The notes below the pieces were generated by a model. The model saw nothing but the letters and a program-made list of their open reading frames with translations, made no database searches and was not told the DNA's origin. From contig CAJTGE010000006.1 in the NCBI GenBank assembly GCA_910575795.1, positions 1-64,000 of the forward strand: 64,000 nucleotides of DNA, given 5' to 3'. Positions 1 to 7,715 of the stretch are shown here, piece by piece. The DNA comes from Clostridiaceae bacterium (GTDB lineage: Bacteria > Bacillota > Clostridia > Lachnospirales > Lachnospiraceae). Every line of letters begins with the position of its first letter. Position 1 is the stretch's first letter. A program made the position numbers and the translations under genes.

Positions 1-537
1 CCCGGAGGTGTTCTCCGGCTTCTCCCACCTGGCCTCTCCTAAGTTGTTCTCGAACCAGTAGGCGTCCTTCGGGGCGTCGTAATCGCCTTTGACGGCCTTG
101 ACTCGCAGCGTTACGACCAGGCTGTCGCCGTCCCGCCTGGCAGACACAAAGGAGCCGCCGCTGACCTTCACGTCCGATTCCTTATAGCTTGCAAGGAAAT
201 AATCCTCGCTGACATCCCCGGGCTGCAGCGTCACGCGCATCTGCGGTTCGTCGGCAGCTTTTAGCTCCTTGTTTGAACCCTTGTTGACCCACTCGGCGTC
301 CGTGACATGGTACTTGGAATTGCCGGCATTCACATTCACGCCGCCCTTTTCCGGCGTTCCGTCCCCGATGCCGATGTCCGGAAGGGCGGAACCGGCCTCC
401 AGCCTGGAGTCCACGCGCACGCTGACCTTATTGATCGCCCTGGAAGCGGCCAGGGCCGTAATGGGAACCATCACTGCCATGCACAGTGCAAGAAGCGCGG
501 CGCAGCGCTTTTTTAAACTTCCGGCTCTTCTGTCCAT
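1..537 (-). CDS. Secreted protein, N-terminal part (runs off left edge)
   Basis: The open frame reads leftward from an ATG at 535-537 to the window edge, giving 179 residues without a stop. It starts with a classic signal peptide: basic residues (MDRRAG, KKR), a hydrophobic core, then an ALA-A type cleavage region near residue 35. The mature part is polar with no recognised catalytic motif. Its start overlaps the 3' end of the FlhB-like gene by 25 bases and has a GGAGG-type ribosome site, so it is probably cotranslated with it. Such proteins in Lachnospiraceae often carry cell-wall-binding repeats further downstream, but that part is outside the window. Function is unknown. Confidence 0.75.
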   Translation of the reverse strand, partial: MDRRAGSLKKRCAALLALCMAVMVPITALAASRAINKVSVRVDSRLEAGSALPDIGIGDGTPEKGGVNVNAGNSKYHVTDAEWVNKGSNKELKAADEPQMRVTLQPGDVSEDYFLASYKESDVKVSGGSFVSARRDGDSLVVTLRVKAVKGDYDAPKDAYWFENNLGEARWEKPENTSG

Positions 538-842
538 TCCCCATCCTCCTCTGCTCCCTCTTCTGGGCCGGCGTCCGGCACATAGCCCAGAAAATATACA
601 TATATTTCAACAACTGCCTGATATAATTCTTCCGGAATCGCGGCTCCCAGCTTCATCTGGCTTAGCAGGCTGGCCAGGGAATCATCCTCATACACCGGCA
701 CTCCCGCCTCTAACGCAGTCTCCGTAATCCGCTCTGCCATATAGCCCATGCCGGACGCCACTACAATCGGGGCCCCGCTCTTCTCCGGATCGTATTTTAA
801 GGCTACCGCCTTTTTCTGCATCAGCTCATCAAATTCTGACAT
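513..842 (-). CDS. FlhB C-terminal-domain paralogue (YlqH/FhlB-like)
   Basis: This 109-residue protein matches only the cytoplasmic C-terminal domain of the flagellar export switch protein FlhB. Residues about 8-90 (KKAVALKYD through YQAVVEIYVYFL) align with the segment of the full FlhB in this window that follows its NPTH cleavage site. The NPTH itself and all membrane segments are absent, so the protein resembles the cleaved FlhB-CC fragment. The C-terminus is a short acidic tail. The start at 842 follows GGAGAGAGG and overlaps the end of the FliK-like gene. Bacillus ylqH beside ylqG has the same arrangement. Inferred role: accessory or alternative substrate-specificity switch. Confidence 0.85.
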   Translation of the reverse strand: MSEFDELMQKKAVALKYDPEKSGAPIVVASGMGYMAERITETALEAGVPVYEDDSLASLLSQMKLGAAIPEELYQAVVEIYVYFLGYVPDAGPEEGAEEDGEWTEEPEV

Positions 843-2253
843 TAATGCCTCTCTCCTTCTGTCTGAATTCCGGGAATGCCTCTTTAAGCCCAATCTCCTT
901 TTCCTTTTTCTTCACAAGAATACGGTTCAGCCCCAGGCCGTTCTTCTTTAAGATTCCCGCTATGTTCTCCTGTATGTCTTCCTTCTCCCCGGACAGACGC
1001 TCGGGAACATAGAGCTGCATATCGATCTTGCGGTTCTGCAGCGCCATAACCATGTCGAACTTCCCAAGGTTCTGGACGTCGAATTTCAGCAGGAGCTTGA
1101 TCTTCCTGGCCTCGTCCTCGCTGTCCTTCTTCGCGTCCGGGTCGATCCATACCTCGGACATAACCTCCTTTTCCTGAAAACGGAAGGGGAGCAGGATGTG
1201 CATCAGAGGAAGATACACGCTCTCATTGAGCAGCATCCCGTTAAATATATCGTAAAACTGCTGGATATTCTCCAGCCCGGCCTGGCCGTTGGCGCCTTTC
1301 ATCAAAAGTGTGGAAAACGCGTCGGCAAAGCTCCTTCCGAATGTCTGACGGCCCAGGGCGCTCACTGTCTCCTGCAGATCCTCCTCCGCGTCGCCCTTGT
1401 ACATCTGCTGAAAATCTTTATTTCCGATCATCCGGTTAAAAAGCTGCATGAGGCGGTCATGCCCGCCGTTTTCATACTTCACGGCATGAAAAATAAACAT
1501 CATCGCAGCGTTGCGGATCGGGCCGTAGTCATGCGTGCGCGAAACGTAATTCGACAGAAACGGGATCAGGCGGCTGTTAATGACCTCCGTGTTGGCCTCC
1601 GTATTGCCATTCTGCGCCTCCCAGTCCATCTCCTGCACAAGCTGGTTAAAATCCTCACGGAATGAGCTCAGCATCAGACGGCTGATATCGCCGGTAAGGG
1701 AATGCATCTGCTTAAGCTGATGTTCTCCCGAAGAAAAGTCATTAAACGCCTTTAAAAATGCCGTCACCGAATCCTTCACGCCCTCCGGCGCATTCCGCGC
1801 CAGGAGATTGCGCAGGCCGTCAAACAGAGGGCCTGAAAACTTCACCTGGGCGGCCTGCTGCTCCTTGAGAAGCTGCATAAGCTCCTCCGGTGAATCGGTC
1901 TGGATCGAGGAAAAAAGCTGCTCAGCCAGATTACCGACCTCCGCCTTCTCGCCTGTGACGAGGCTGGCGAGGTCATCAAACATAAGCTGTTTTAAAAGTC
2001 CGGGAAGGCCCAGCGCATCCTCCAGCTTCTGCACAAAGGCCCCGTAATTACTCTCATAATCAATAATGCCAAACGCGCCTTCGCCCGTCGCGGTGCCGGC
2101 CTGGCCGTTCGTCTGGCCATCCGCCCGCACGACCCTGGTAGGATCAACGGGATTCTGGACATGCGGGCCGCCAGCCTCATTTTTAACCCCCTGGCTGTCG
2201 ATAATGTTTCTATTGTTTATGGAAGGGGTCGTCACCTGCAAAATATTTGCCAT
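829..2253 (-). CDS. FliK-like protein (YlqG-type), flagellar locus
   Basis: This 474-residue protein has no signal peptide or membrane segment. Residues about 385-455 (IKLLLKFDVQNLGKFDMVMA onward, ending ILKKNGLGLNRILVKK) have the pattern of the C-terminal Flg_hook domain of FliK, which contacts FlhB: an L-x-N/P-x-x-LGK core, two beta strands and a helix. The long helical N-terminal part is unassigned. An upstream in-frame start at 2307 is rejected because the ATG at 2253 has the ribosome site GGAGGAG. It lies directly upstream of the FlhB-domain gene, so the two probably form a partner pair. A SigD-type promoter lies at 2296-2323. Confidence 0.75.
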   Translation of the reverse strand: MANILQVTTPSINNRNIIDSQGVKNEAGGPHVQNPVDPTRVVRADGQTNGQAGTATGEGAFGIIDYESNYGAFVQKLEDALGLPGLLKQLMFDDLASLVTGEKAEVGNLAEQLFSSIQTDSPEELMQLLKEQQAAQVKFSGPLFDGLRNLLARNAPEGVKDSVTAFLKAFNDFSSGEHQLKQMHSLTGDISRLMLSSFREDFNQLVQEMDWEAQNGNTEANTEVINSRLIPFLSNYVSRTHDYGPIRNAAMMFIFHAVKYENGGHDRLMQLFNRMIGNKDFQQMYKGDAEEDLQETVSALGRQTFGRSFADAFSTLLMKGANGQAGLENIQQFYDIFNGMLLNESVYLPLMHILLPFRFQEKEVMSEVWIDPDAKKDSEDEARKIKLLLKFDVQNLGKFDMVMALQNRKIDMQLYVPERLSGEKEDIQENIAGILKKNGLGLNRILVKKKEKEIGLKEAFPEFRQKERGINVRI

Positions 2254-2295
2254 AGCTCCTCCTGTCGTGCATGTTGTGTATAACCCATCTAATAT

Positions 2296-2323
2296 ATATC
2301 GGCGCAAATCACATTATTCATTA
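2296..2323 (-). promoter_or_regulatory. SigD (sigma-28) type promoter for the FliK-like gene
   Basis: On the minus strand there is a perfect -10 box GCCGATAT at 2303-2296, with TAAT at 2323-2320 sixteen bases upstream as the -35 element. The sigma-28 consensus is TAAA-N15-GCCGATAA/T. The 5' leader to the ATG at 2253 would be about 35 bases. This places the FliK-like/FlhB-like/secreted-protein operon in the late flagellar class. Confidence 0.7.
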
Positions 2324-2387
2324 GTAATTTCCCTGTTTTTTTTACCCTGTAAAGCCATTATAAAAACCGATAATTTTGCCTCCAGAC

Positions 2388-2414
2388 TTATTCTTCCAGA
2401 ATTTTTGCCGATAA
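2388..2414 (+). promoter_or_regulatory. SigD type promoter for the flgM operon
   Basis: The -10 box GCCGATAA lies at 2407-2414, with TTAT at 2388-2391 exactly fifteen bases upstream. The -35 match is weak, but the same TTAT-N15-GCCGATA layout precedes fliD at 14.0 kb. A second, poorer element (TAAAG at 2350, ACCGATAA at 2366) lies further upstream. The leader to flgM is about 40 bases. Confidence 0.65.
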
Positions 2415-2460
2415 TGTAGGTAAAGTATATATTTGACCCGTCGAAAGAAAGGAGGGCGGC

Positions 2461-2763
2461 ATGAACGTTAAGCTTTATACAAGAGGTAGTGAATATGCGG
2501 GTTTCCGCACCCTTACCACAGCGGCCGACAAGCCTTGCGCGGCGCCCGAAAAGACGGCAGGCAATTATGATAAAGTGACTATCCGCCGGCCGGCGGCAGG
2601 CAGCGAGTCCGGTTTTGCGCGCGCGCTGGCAAAGACGCTGAGTGAAAAGCTGGATGAAGGCGCCAGTCAGAGCGAGGTGATGCGGCTGAAATCGGCCGTT
2701 GCGTCCGGAAGCTATCACCCGGATGCGAGACACATTGCAGAGCGCATGCTTTGCTACCGTTAG
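2461..2763 (+). CDS. flgM: Anti-sigma-28 factor FlgM
   Basis: FlgM binds SigD and holds late flagellar genes off until the hook is complete, when FlgM is exported. This 100-residue protein has the usual disordered N-terminal half. Its C-terminal pattern VMRLKSAVASGSYHPDARHI followed by AERML is the SigD-binding region. The ribosome site AAAGGAGGGCGGC is strong. It is the first gene of a late operon with flgN, flgK and flgL, the order found in Bacillus and Clostridium. The upstream SigD-type promoter suggests feedback control by its own target. Confidence 0.93.
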   Translation: MNVKLYTRGSEYAGFRTLTTAADKPCAAPEKTAGNYDKVTIRRPAAGSESGFARALAKTLSEKLDEGASQSEVMRLKSAVASGSYHPDARHIAERMLCYR

Positions 2764-2776
2764 AAAAGGAGTGTAT

Positions 2777-3220
2777 ATGGCGTTTACTGACAGCAGCACA
2801 GACGAAGCCGTTTCCGGCTTTTCCCATACACTGGAGCAGCTTCTGGGCCTGATGGTTTCCATCTCGGAGCTGGAGGAGGCCAAGGCGGAAGCCGCTTCCA
2901 CAAGGCAGCATCAGAAGATAGACGGCTTCTTAAAAGAAGAGCAGGCTCTGATACTGAAACTGCGCGGCCTTGAGCAGCTCCGCATGAAGCAGGCCGGCGC
3001 GCTGGGATGGCAGGGGCTTACATTCCGTCAGATTCTCGAGAGGGCTGACGGCGGGCAGAAGGAGCTTCTGTCCCCTCTGTTTGATAAGATGAATTCACAG
3101 CTTAGGCGGCTCACTGATTCAAAGGATTCCGCAGATCGGATTCTCCGGCTGCGGCTAAAGGAGCTGGAGGAGGCTTTGGCAGGCTCTCCGCAGCCCCATC
3201 TGCATGATGCGTATGGCTAA
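2777..3220 (+). CDS. flgN: FlgN-type flagellar export chaperone
   Basis: This 147-residue, mostly alpha-helical protein lies between flgM and flgK, the standard position of flgN, whose product escorts FlgK and FlgL to the export gate. Long coiled-coil helices are visible at residues about 15-70 and 100-135, with heptad-spaced Leu, Glu and Lys. An earlier in-frame start at 2699 lies inside flgM and is rejected; the ATG at 2777 follows AAAAGGAG. Sequence conservation in this family is low, so the call rests on length, helicity and position. Confidence 0.85.
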   Translation: MAFTDSSTDEAVSGFSHTLEQLLGLMVSISELEEAKAEAASTRQHQKIDGFLKEEQALILKLRGLEQLRMKQAGALGWQGLTFRQILERADGGQKELLSPLFDKMNSQLRRLTDSKDSADRILRLRLKELEEALAGSPQPHLHDAYG

Positions 3221-3283
3221 TCTTCGCGTCTTTGCCGTGATGCTGACCTGTTACCTGTAACCTGAATTTTGGAGGATATATCT

Positions 3284-5026
3284 ATGTTAAGAGCTACTTT
3301 CGCCGGTTTTTCCACCGCGCTTTCCGCCCTGCAGGCAAACCAGAAGCGCCTGGACATTACCGGCCAGAACCTGGCAAATATGAATACGGTTGGCTATACG
3401 CGCCAGCAGTTGGAGACTTCCAGTTTAAATTATACGAACCCGGTTTCCAAATATATGAGCAATCCCACATTCAACGTGGGATTCGGCACACAGATGAACT
3501 GTGTTTCCCAGATTCGCGACCCTTATCTGGATGCCCAGTACCGCATGCAGATGACGAAGTCCAGCTATACGGACGGCGTGCAGACAGCGCTGGATTCCTT
3601 ATCCAGGATATTGGATGAGTCGAGTATTTCAGGTATCCAGAAGGCGTTTGACAATATTCAGTCCGTCCTGAGCAATATACAGGATTTAGCAAATGCAAAC
3701 GACGCCGTGTTCGAGAGCGAGCTGCGCTCCCGTATGCAGGCTTTGACCAACCTGCTGAATGATTCTGCCAACAAGATTACAGAGGCAAAGCAGGATGAAT
3801 TTGACCGGCTCAAGGGCGAGGGAACCAGCGAGCAGGGCGCAGTAGAGAAGGTGAATGATCTCCTGCGCAATATCGGTGATCTGAACGTCCAGATCAAGAG
3901 GAATCAGATCGTCGGCCAGCCAAGCCTCGAGCTGTTGGACGAGAGGAACCGGATGATCGACGAGTTATCCAGCTATATTCCGATTGAGGTCACGTATTAT
4001 AAGGATGACGATCACAGCGGGACATATACCGCGCCGGACGGTTCCATCCGTGATAAGATGTACGAATACGATCAGAACGGCAAAGTGATTGGCAAAAAGG
4101 AATGGCCGGATGATCTGAGAATTACGATGTCTTATAAAGATCAGGACGGCAACACGAACAGCCTTATCCTCGTAAACGGCACAGAGGGCGGTCAGGGTAA
4201 GAATTATGCGGAAGCAACGGTAAACGGCACACGTGAGAATCCGGAAGGCACCTCGATGACCTTCTCCGGGTGGGCTGCATACAATGCTGCGAACAAAACG
4301 CCTGTCACCATATCATCCGGCGATAATGCGAATCCCACGAATGCGCACAATTATCTGGAAGGCGGCTCTATCCAGTCCAGTATTGACATGCTGGCAGCGA
4401 CGAAAGACGGCCCGGCTCATAAAAGTGTGGAATGCTATCAATATTATACTGAAAAACTGAATATGCTCGCAAATACCTTTGCAACTGTAATCAATACAAT
4501 AAATAAAGATGGCAATGGCGGTCAGCAGGCTGATTTATTAAGCTCGAGAGATGGATCTGCCATCACTGCCGCCAATATCACAGTCAACACGGACTGGTAC
4601 AGCGGCACGGTTCATTTCGGAAATACTTCACTCACCAAACCGGCCGGTTCTACAGACACTGCCCTGAATATGCTTGAGGCGATGAAGACACGTTTTGACG
4701 GCAACAGGGATATACAGGGTATTTTTGCTAATCTTGGCGTTGCCCTGCCGGATTTAGGCGATAAAACCTTTTCCGATTATATGACGAACGTTTCCACGGT
4801 TTTGGCAAATGATTCCCTGGCCAACCAGACTGCGCTTAAAACGAACGTTACTGTTTTAAACGGCCTTCAGGATTCGAGAGATTCTGTGTCCGGCGTGAGC
4901 CTGGATGAGGAGGCTTCCAATATGATGACCTACTTATCTGCTTATAATGCAGCCTCCCGGCTTATGACCGCATTGGATGAGGCCCTGAATACGCTGATCA
5001 ACAACACCGGGCTTGTAGGCAGATAA
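3284..5026 (+). CDS. flgK: Hook-associated protein FlgK (HAP1)
   Basis: FlgK forms the first junction zone between hook and filament. The 580-residue protein opens with the rod/hook-type motif STALSALQANQKRLDITGQN then LANMNTVGYTRQ and closes with VSLDEEASNMMTYLSAYNAA plus a terminal helix, the two halves of the D0/D1 coiled coil. The start is the ATG at 3284, nine bases after GGAGGATAT; an upstream TTG is rejected. The central variable domain (residues about 240-440) is rich in Gly, Asn and Thr. It is cotranscribed with flgN upstream and flgL 23 bases downstream. Confidence 0.96.
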   Translation: MLRATFAGFSTALSALQANQKRLDITGQNLANMNTVGYTRQQLETSSLNYTNPVSKYMSNPTFNVGFGTQMNCVSQIRDPYLDAQYRMQMTKSSYTDGVQTALDSLSRILDESSISGIQKAFDNIQSVLSNIQDLANANDAVFESELRSRMQALTNLLNDSANKITEAKQDEFDRLKGEGTSEQGAVEKVNDLLRNIGDLNVQIKRNQIVGQPSLELLDERNRMIDELSSYIPIEVTYYKDDDHSGTYTAPDGSIRDKMYEYDQNGKVIGKKEWPDDLRITMSYKDQDGNTNSLILVNGTEGGQGKNYAEATVNGTRENPEGTSMTFSGWAAYNAANKTPVTISSGDNANPTNAHNYLEGGSIQSSIDMLAATKDGPAHKSVECYQYYTEKLNMLANTFATVINTINKDGNGGQQADLLSSRDGSAITAANITVNTDWYSGTVHFGNTSLTKPAGSTDTALNMLEAMKTRFDGNRDIQGIFANLGVALPDLGDKTFSDYMTNVSTVLANDSLANQTALKTNVTVLNGLQDSRDSVSGVSLDEEASNMMTYLSAYNAASRLMTALDEALNTLINNTGLVGR

Positions 5027-5049
5027 CGAAGGAATGGAGGTAGGATAAT

Positions 5050-6198
5050 ATGCGGGTAACAAATCGTGTGACCAATACGGCGATGAACAGAAAGTATACC
5101 ACCGGCGTGAATGATGTGCATGGCAGGCTGAACAAGGCCATGAACCGGGTATCCAGCGGAAAGGCATATGAAAACGCGGCCGAAAACCCCTTAGCTTATT
5201 ATCAGGGGAAAAAGCTCGATAACCAGTATCAGGATGTTGAGAGTAAGATGGAACTGATCTCGGATCTGGAAAAACGTCTGGAGGAACAGGAAGGCGGGGC
5301 CTATGCTATCCAAAACCAGTTAGCAGAGGCCCAGAAGAAAGTCGTCTATATTACTTCTGACAGTAATAACGGCGAGCATACGGTAGCGACGGTCCGGGAG
5401 GATTTTGTCCAGAGAGCGCAGTTCATGGTGAATGAACTGAATTCCCAGTACCGGGATTACTATATTTTCGGCGGCTGTGATGTAACTACGACTCCGTTCG
5501 AGTTATCGATTGAGACGAATCAGTCCGTTACATTAACTTATAACCATACGTTTCCGGGAACTACTACAGTTGAAACGATGAAGCTTACCTGGACACTGAA
5601 TGGTGATAAGCTGGAGATGAATGAGGGTACGGCCGGAGATCTTGACAAAATTATTAACGCAATGCAGGAGCAGGGCCGTGTTGATATAGGTTATGGACTT
5701 ATCTCTGACCGAAATACTCTGATGGACACGTATACAGGCGGTATGAATGTTCTTGCAGGATTAAGCTCTGATGCCGTTGTTGCCGGTATGAAGGGCGCTA
5801 ACCCGGCTGATATGAAGCAGAAGGTTTTTGATCAGCTTAAGGAATCCCCTATCGGTCTCCTCGCGGAAGGTATTTTACGATGCGATGATCGTATGAATGG
5901 CGGCGACGCCGGAACTTTTTCCAACGGCATGAACGCGTTGATCGATACCATGTCCGATACCCATACACGGATCGGTATCGTATACAGTGATCTGGGCAAC
6001 AAGTATTCTCTTCTGGAGGATATGGAATCAAAGCTGAAAAAACAGCACCAGTCCCTTGAAGCGCAGTACAAGGATAAACTCGGCGCCGATCCCTATGAGG
6101 CGATCATGGATATGTTCTCCGAGCAGTATTCCTATTCCGCCTGCTTACAGCTTGGCTCCAAGATGATGCAGTCCTCGCTCTTTGATTTCATCCGATAG
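5050..6198 (+). CDS. flgL: Hook-associated protein FlgL (HAP3)
   Basis: FlgL is the second hook-filament junction protein. The 382-residue product has the flagellin-like N-terminus (MRVTNRVTNTAMNRKY, LNKAMNRVSSGKAYENAAEN) and C-terminus (SLEAQYKDKLGADPYEAIMD then YSACLQLGSKMM). Motifs such as YIFGGCDVTTTPF are typical of FlgL. It is longer than the common ~300 residues, with the surplus in the central region. The start ATG at 5050 follows ATGGAGGTAGG. It lies 23 bases after flgK in the same operon. Confidence 0.95.
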   Translation: MRVTNRVTNTAMNRKYTTGVNDVHGRLNKAMNRVSSGKAYENAAENPLAYYQGKKLDNQYQDVESKMELISDLEKRLEEQEGGAYAIQNQLAEAQKKVVYITSDSNNGEHTVATVREDFVQRAQFMVNELNSQYRDYYIFGGCDVTTTPFELSIETNQSVTLTYNHTFPGTTTVETMKLTWTLNGDKLEMNEGTAGDLDKIINAMQEQGRVDIGYGLISDRNTLMDTYTGGMNVLAGLSSDAVVAGMKGANPADMKQKVFDQLKESPIGLLAEGILRCDDRMNGGDAGTFSNGMNALIDTMSDTHTRIGIVYSDLGNKYSLLEDMESKLKKQHQSLEAQYKDKLGADPYEAIMDMFSEQYSYSACLQLGSKMMQSSLFDFIR

Positions 6199-6234
6199 TT
6201 TGTACTACTATATTACAATTAAGGAGGTGTTTCT

Positions 6235-6861
6235 ATGGGTCAGCTTATCAGAGCTACGACTACTCCAATTGAGATCATTCGTTTTTCTCAGAATGCACGG
6301 CTGATCCCTTCCAATATGGTCGATGTTGAACGCCGAAAGGTGATAGCCCGGCATAATGCGTTCCAGCATCAGACCAAAGGCAGCGCATCCGTTGATATGA
6401 ATTTTATGAGCCGTGTAAACAGAACCTTTTCCGCCAGGCAGCATACGTCTCCGGCTGTTCCGGAGCCAGTGGATCTTCCGAAGGCTTCTTCACATTCTTC
6501 CGCACAGGGCGCGGCTGTCCGCCAGCAGGCGGCATACAGCCGCCGGATTTCATCTGTTCCGGCAGCGGAGCAGGCGGCAGAACTGCCGATACCGTCCGGA
6601 GCCGCCCAGACAGAGGTATCCTTTTCCGATGTGGACGCTGTATCCATGCCGCTTGACACTCAGTCCCAGGCCGCATACACCGCTCAGAGAGGCGCTTTTG
6701 AATTGCGCGTGGCAAAGGGCGAGCTTTCGTATGTGCCTGCTATGGTTATGACGATTGTGACACAGCTCCCGCAGGTTAATTTCGAGTATATCGGCGGATT
6801 TAATTATGTGCCTCCTGATTGGGGCCAGCCATTAGGCAGTAACTTGAATTGTTCGATTTAG
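6235..6861 (+). CDS. DUF6470 family protein (YviE-like)
   Basis: This 208-residue soluble protein sits between flgL and fliW, exactly where Bacillus has yviE. It begins with a region resembling FlgL-neighbour DUF6470 proteins, continues through a low-complexity Ala/Ser/Pro stretch (residues about 70-135) and ends with a conserved-looking block, YIGGFNYVPPDWG. Its biochemical role is not established. The ribosome site AAGGAGGTG precedes the ATG at 6235, and the stop lies 11 bases before fliW. Confidence 0.75.
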   Translation: MGQLIRATTTPIEIIRFSQNARLIPSNMVDVERRKVIARHNAFQHQTKGSASVDMNFMSRVNRTFSARQHTSPAVPEPVDLPKASSHSSAQGAAVRQQAAYSRRISSVPAAEQAAELPIPSGAAQTEVSFSDVDAVSMPLDTQSQAAYTAQRGAFELRVAKGELSYVPAMVMTIVTQLPQVNFEYIGGFNYVPPDWGQPLGSNLNCSI

Positions 6862-6872
6862 GAGCGTTTTAT

Positions 6873-7352
6873 ATGACTATTCATACTGATTATTACGGTG
6901 AAGTAGAATATGAGAAGGAGGATCTGGTATTCTTTGCGGACGGCCTGTTTGGTTTTCCCGAGCTGCGCTATTACCTTCCACTCTATCTTGAAGATGGGGA
7001 TGAGTCTGTTATACTGATGCAGTCCACAGAGAATCCGGATATCTCTTTTGTAACTATGAACCCTATGTCCTTTTATCCGGATTACCAGCCCTGTCTTAAG
7101 CCTGAGGAGCTTTCTATCCTGTCAGCTCAGGACAGCGGAGATCTTTCCTATTATGTCATCTGTGTGATGAAAGAGGATTACCTTGACAACACGGTCAATT
7201 TAAAATGTCCCCTGGTTATCAACCCTGGCACGCGCACAGGTATGCAGGTGATACTGGAAGGCTCTCATTATGGCTTTCAGCACAGGCTCGGTTCTTTTGT
7301 AAATGCAGATTCTGAAAACAGAGGTGACACAGATGCTGGTTCTACGACGTAA
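6873..7352 (+). CDS. fliW: Flagellar assembly factor FliW
   Basis: FliW binds both flagellin and CsrA and so couples flagellin secretion to flagellin translation. The 159-residue protein carries the family hallmarks FADGLFGFPELRYYLPLYLE, NPDISFVTMNPMSFYPDY and LKCPLVINP. The start ATG at 6873 follows GGAGCG; an in-frame start at 6849 lies inside the preceding gene. The gene overlaps csrA by 20 bases, which implies coupled translation of the two antagonists. The flagellin gene itself is not in the window. Confidence 0.96.
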   Translation: MTIHTDYYGEVEYEKEDLVFFADGLFGFPELRYYLPLYLEDGDESVILMQSTENPDISFVTMNPMSFYPDYQPCLKPEELSILSAQDSGDLSYYVICVMKEDYLDNTVNLKCPLVINPGTRTGMQVILEGSHYGFQHRLGSFVNADSENRGDTDAGSTT

Positions 7353-7599
7353 AAAGAATGAGAGTATTTTGATTGGTAATGATATTAGAATTACGATACT
7401 TGAGTGTGCCTCAGACGGAATCCGCATTGCGATCGATGCTCCTAAACAGATTTCTATTATACGGGAAGAGCTGTCACAGGCCGAGCTGGCGAATAAAAGC
7501 GCCATTTCTCCTGCAAGCAGTTCTGTCCGTTCCTTTCAGGCTGCCATGGCCAGACATACTCAGAACACGGATGCGTCTATGTCAGCCCAAAGCGAATAG
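7333..7599 (+). CDS. csrA: Translational regulator CsrA
   Basis: CsrA is a small RNA-binding repressor that in Firmicutes blocks flagellin mRNA translation until FliW sequesters it. The core MLVLRRKKNESILIGNDIRI and the IAIDAPKQISIIREEL segment are standard. At 88 residues it has about 20 more C-terminal residues than typical, rich in Ser and Ala; an extended C-terminus is where FliW docks in Bacillus. The ATG at 7333 follows AGAGGTGA and lies within the fliW reading frame. It is the last gene of the operon and is followed by a terminator. Confidence 0.95.
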   Translation: MLVLRRKKNESILIGNDIRITILECASDGIRIAIDAPKQISIIREELSQAELANKSAISPASSSVRSFQAAMARHTQNTDASMSAQSE

Positions 7600-7629
7600 C
7601 CTCTCTTCGATGGCTAATAATATGATGAT

Positions 7630-7680
7630 AAAAAAAGATATCAGGATGCGCAATGATGCCGCTGTCCTGATATCTTTTTT
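7630..7680. terminator. Bidirectional intrinsic terminator between csrA and the convergent gene
   Basis: A 16-base perfect inverted repeat, AAAAAAGATATCAGGA at 7631-7646 against TCCTGATATCTTTTTT at 7665-7680, gives a strong stem with a U-tract in both directions. It ends the flgM-csrA operon on the plus strand and the fliD-to-nucleotidyltransferase unit on the minus strand. Confidence 0.9.
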
Positions 7681-7715
7681 CCTGTTCATGCGCGCTTAAC
7701 CATCTCCCCCAGCGC

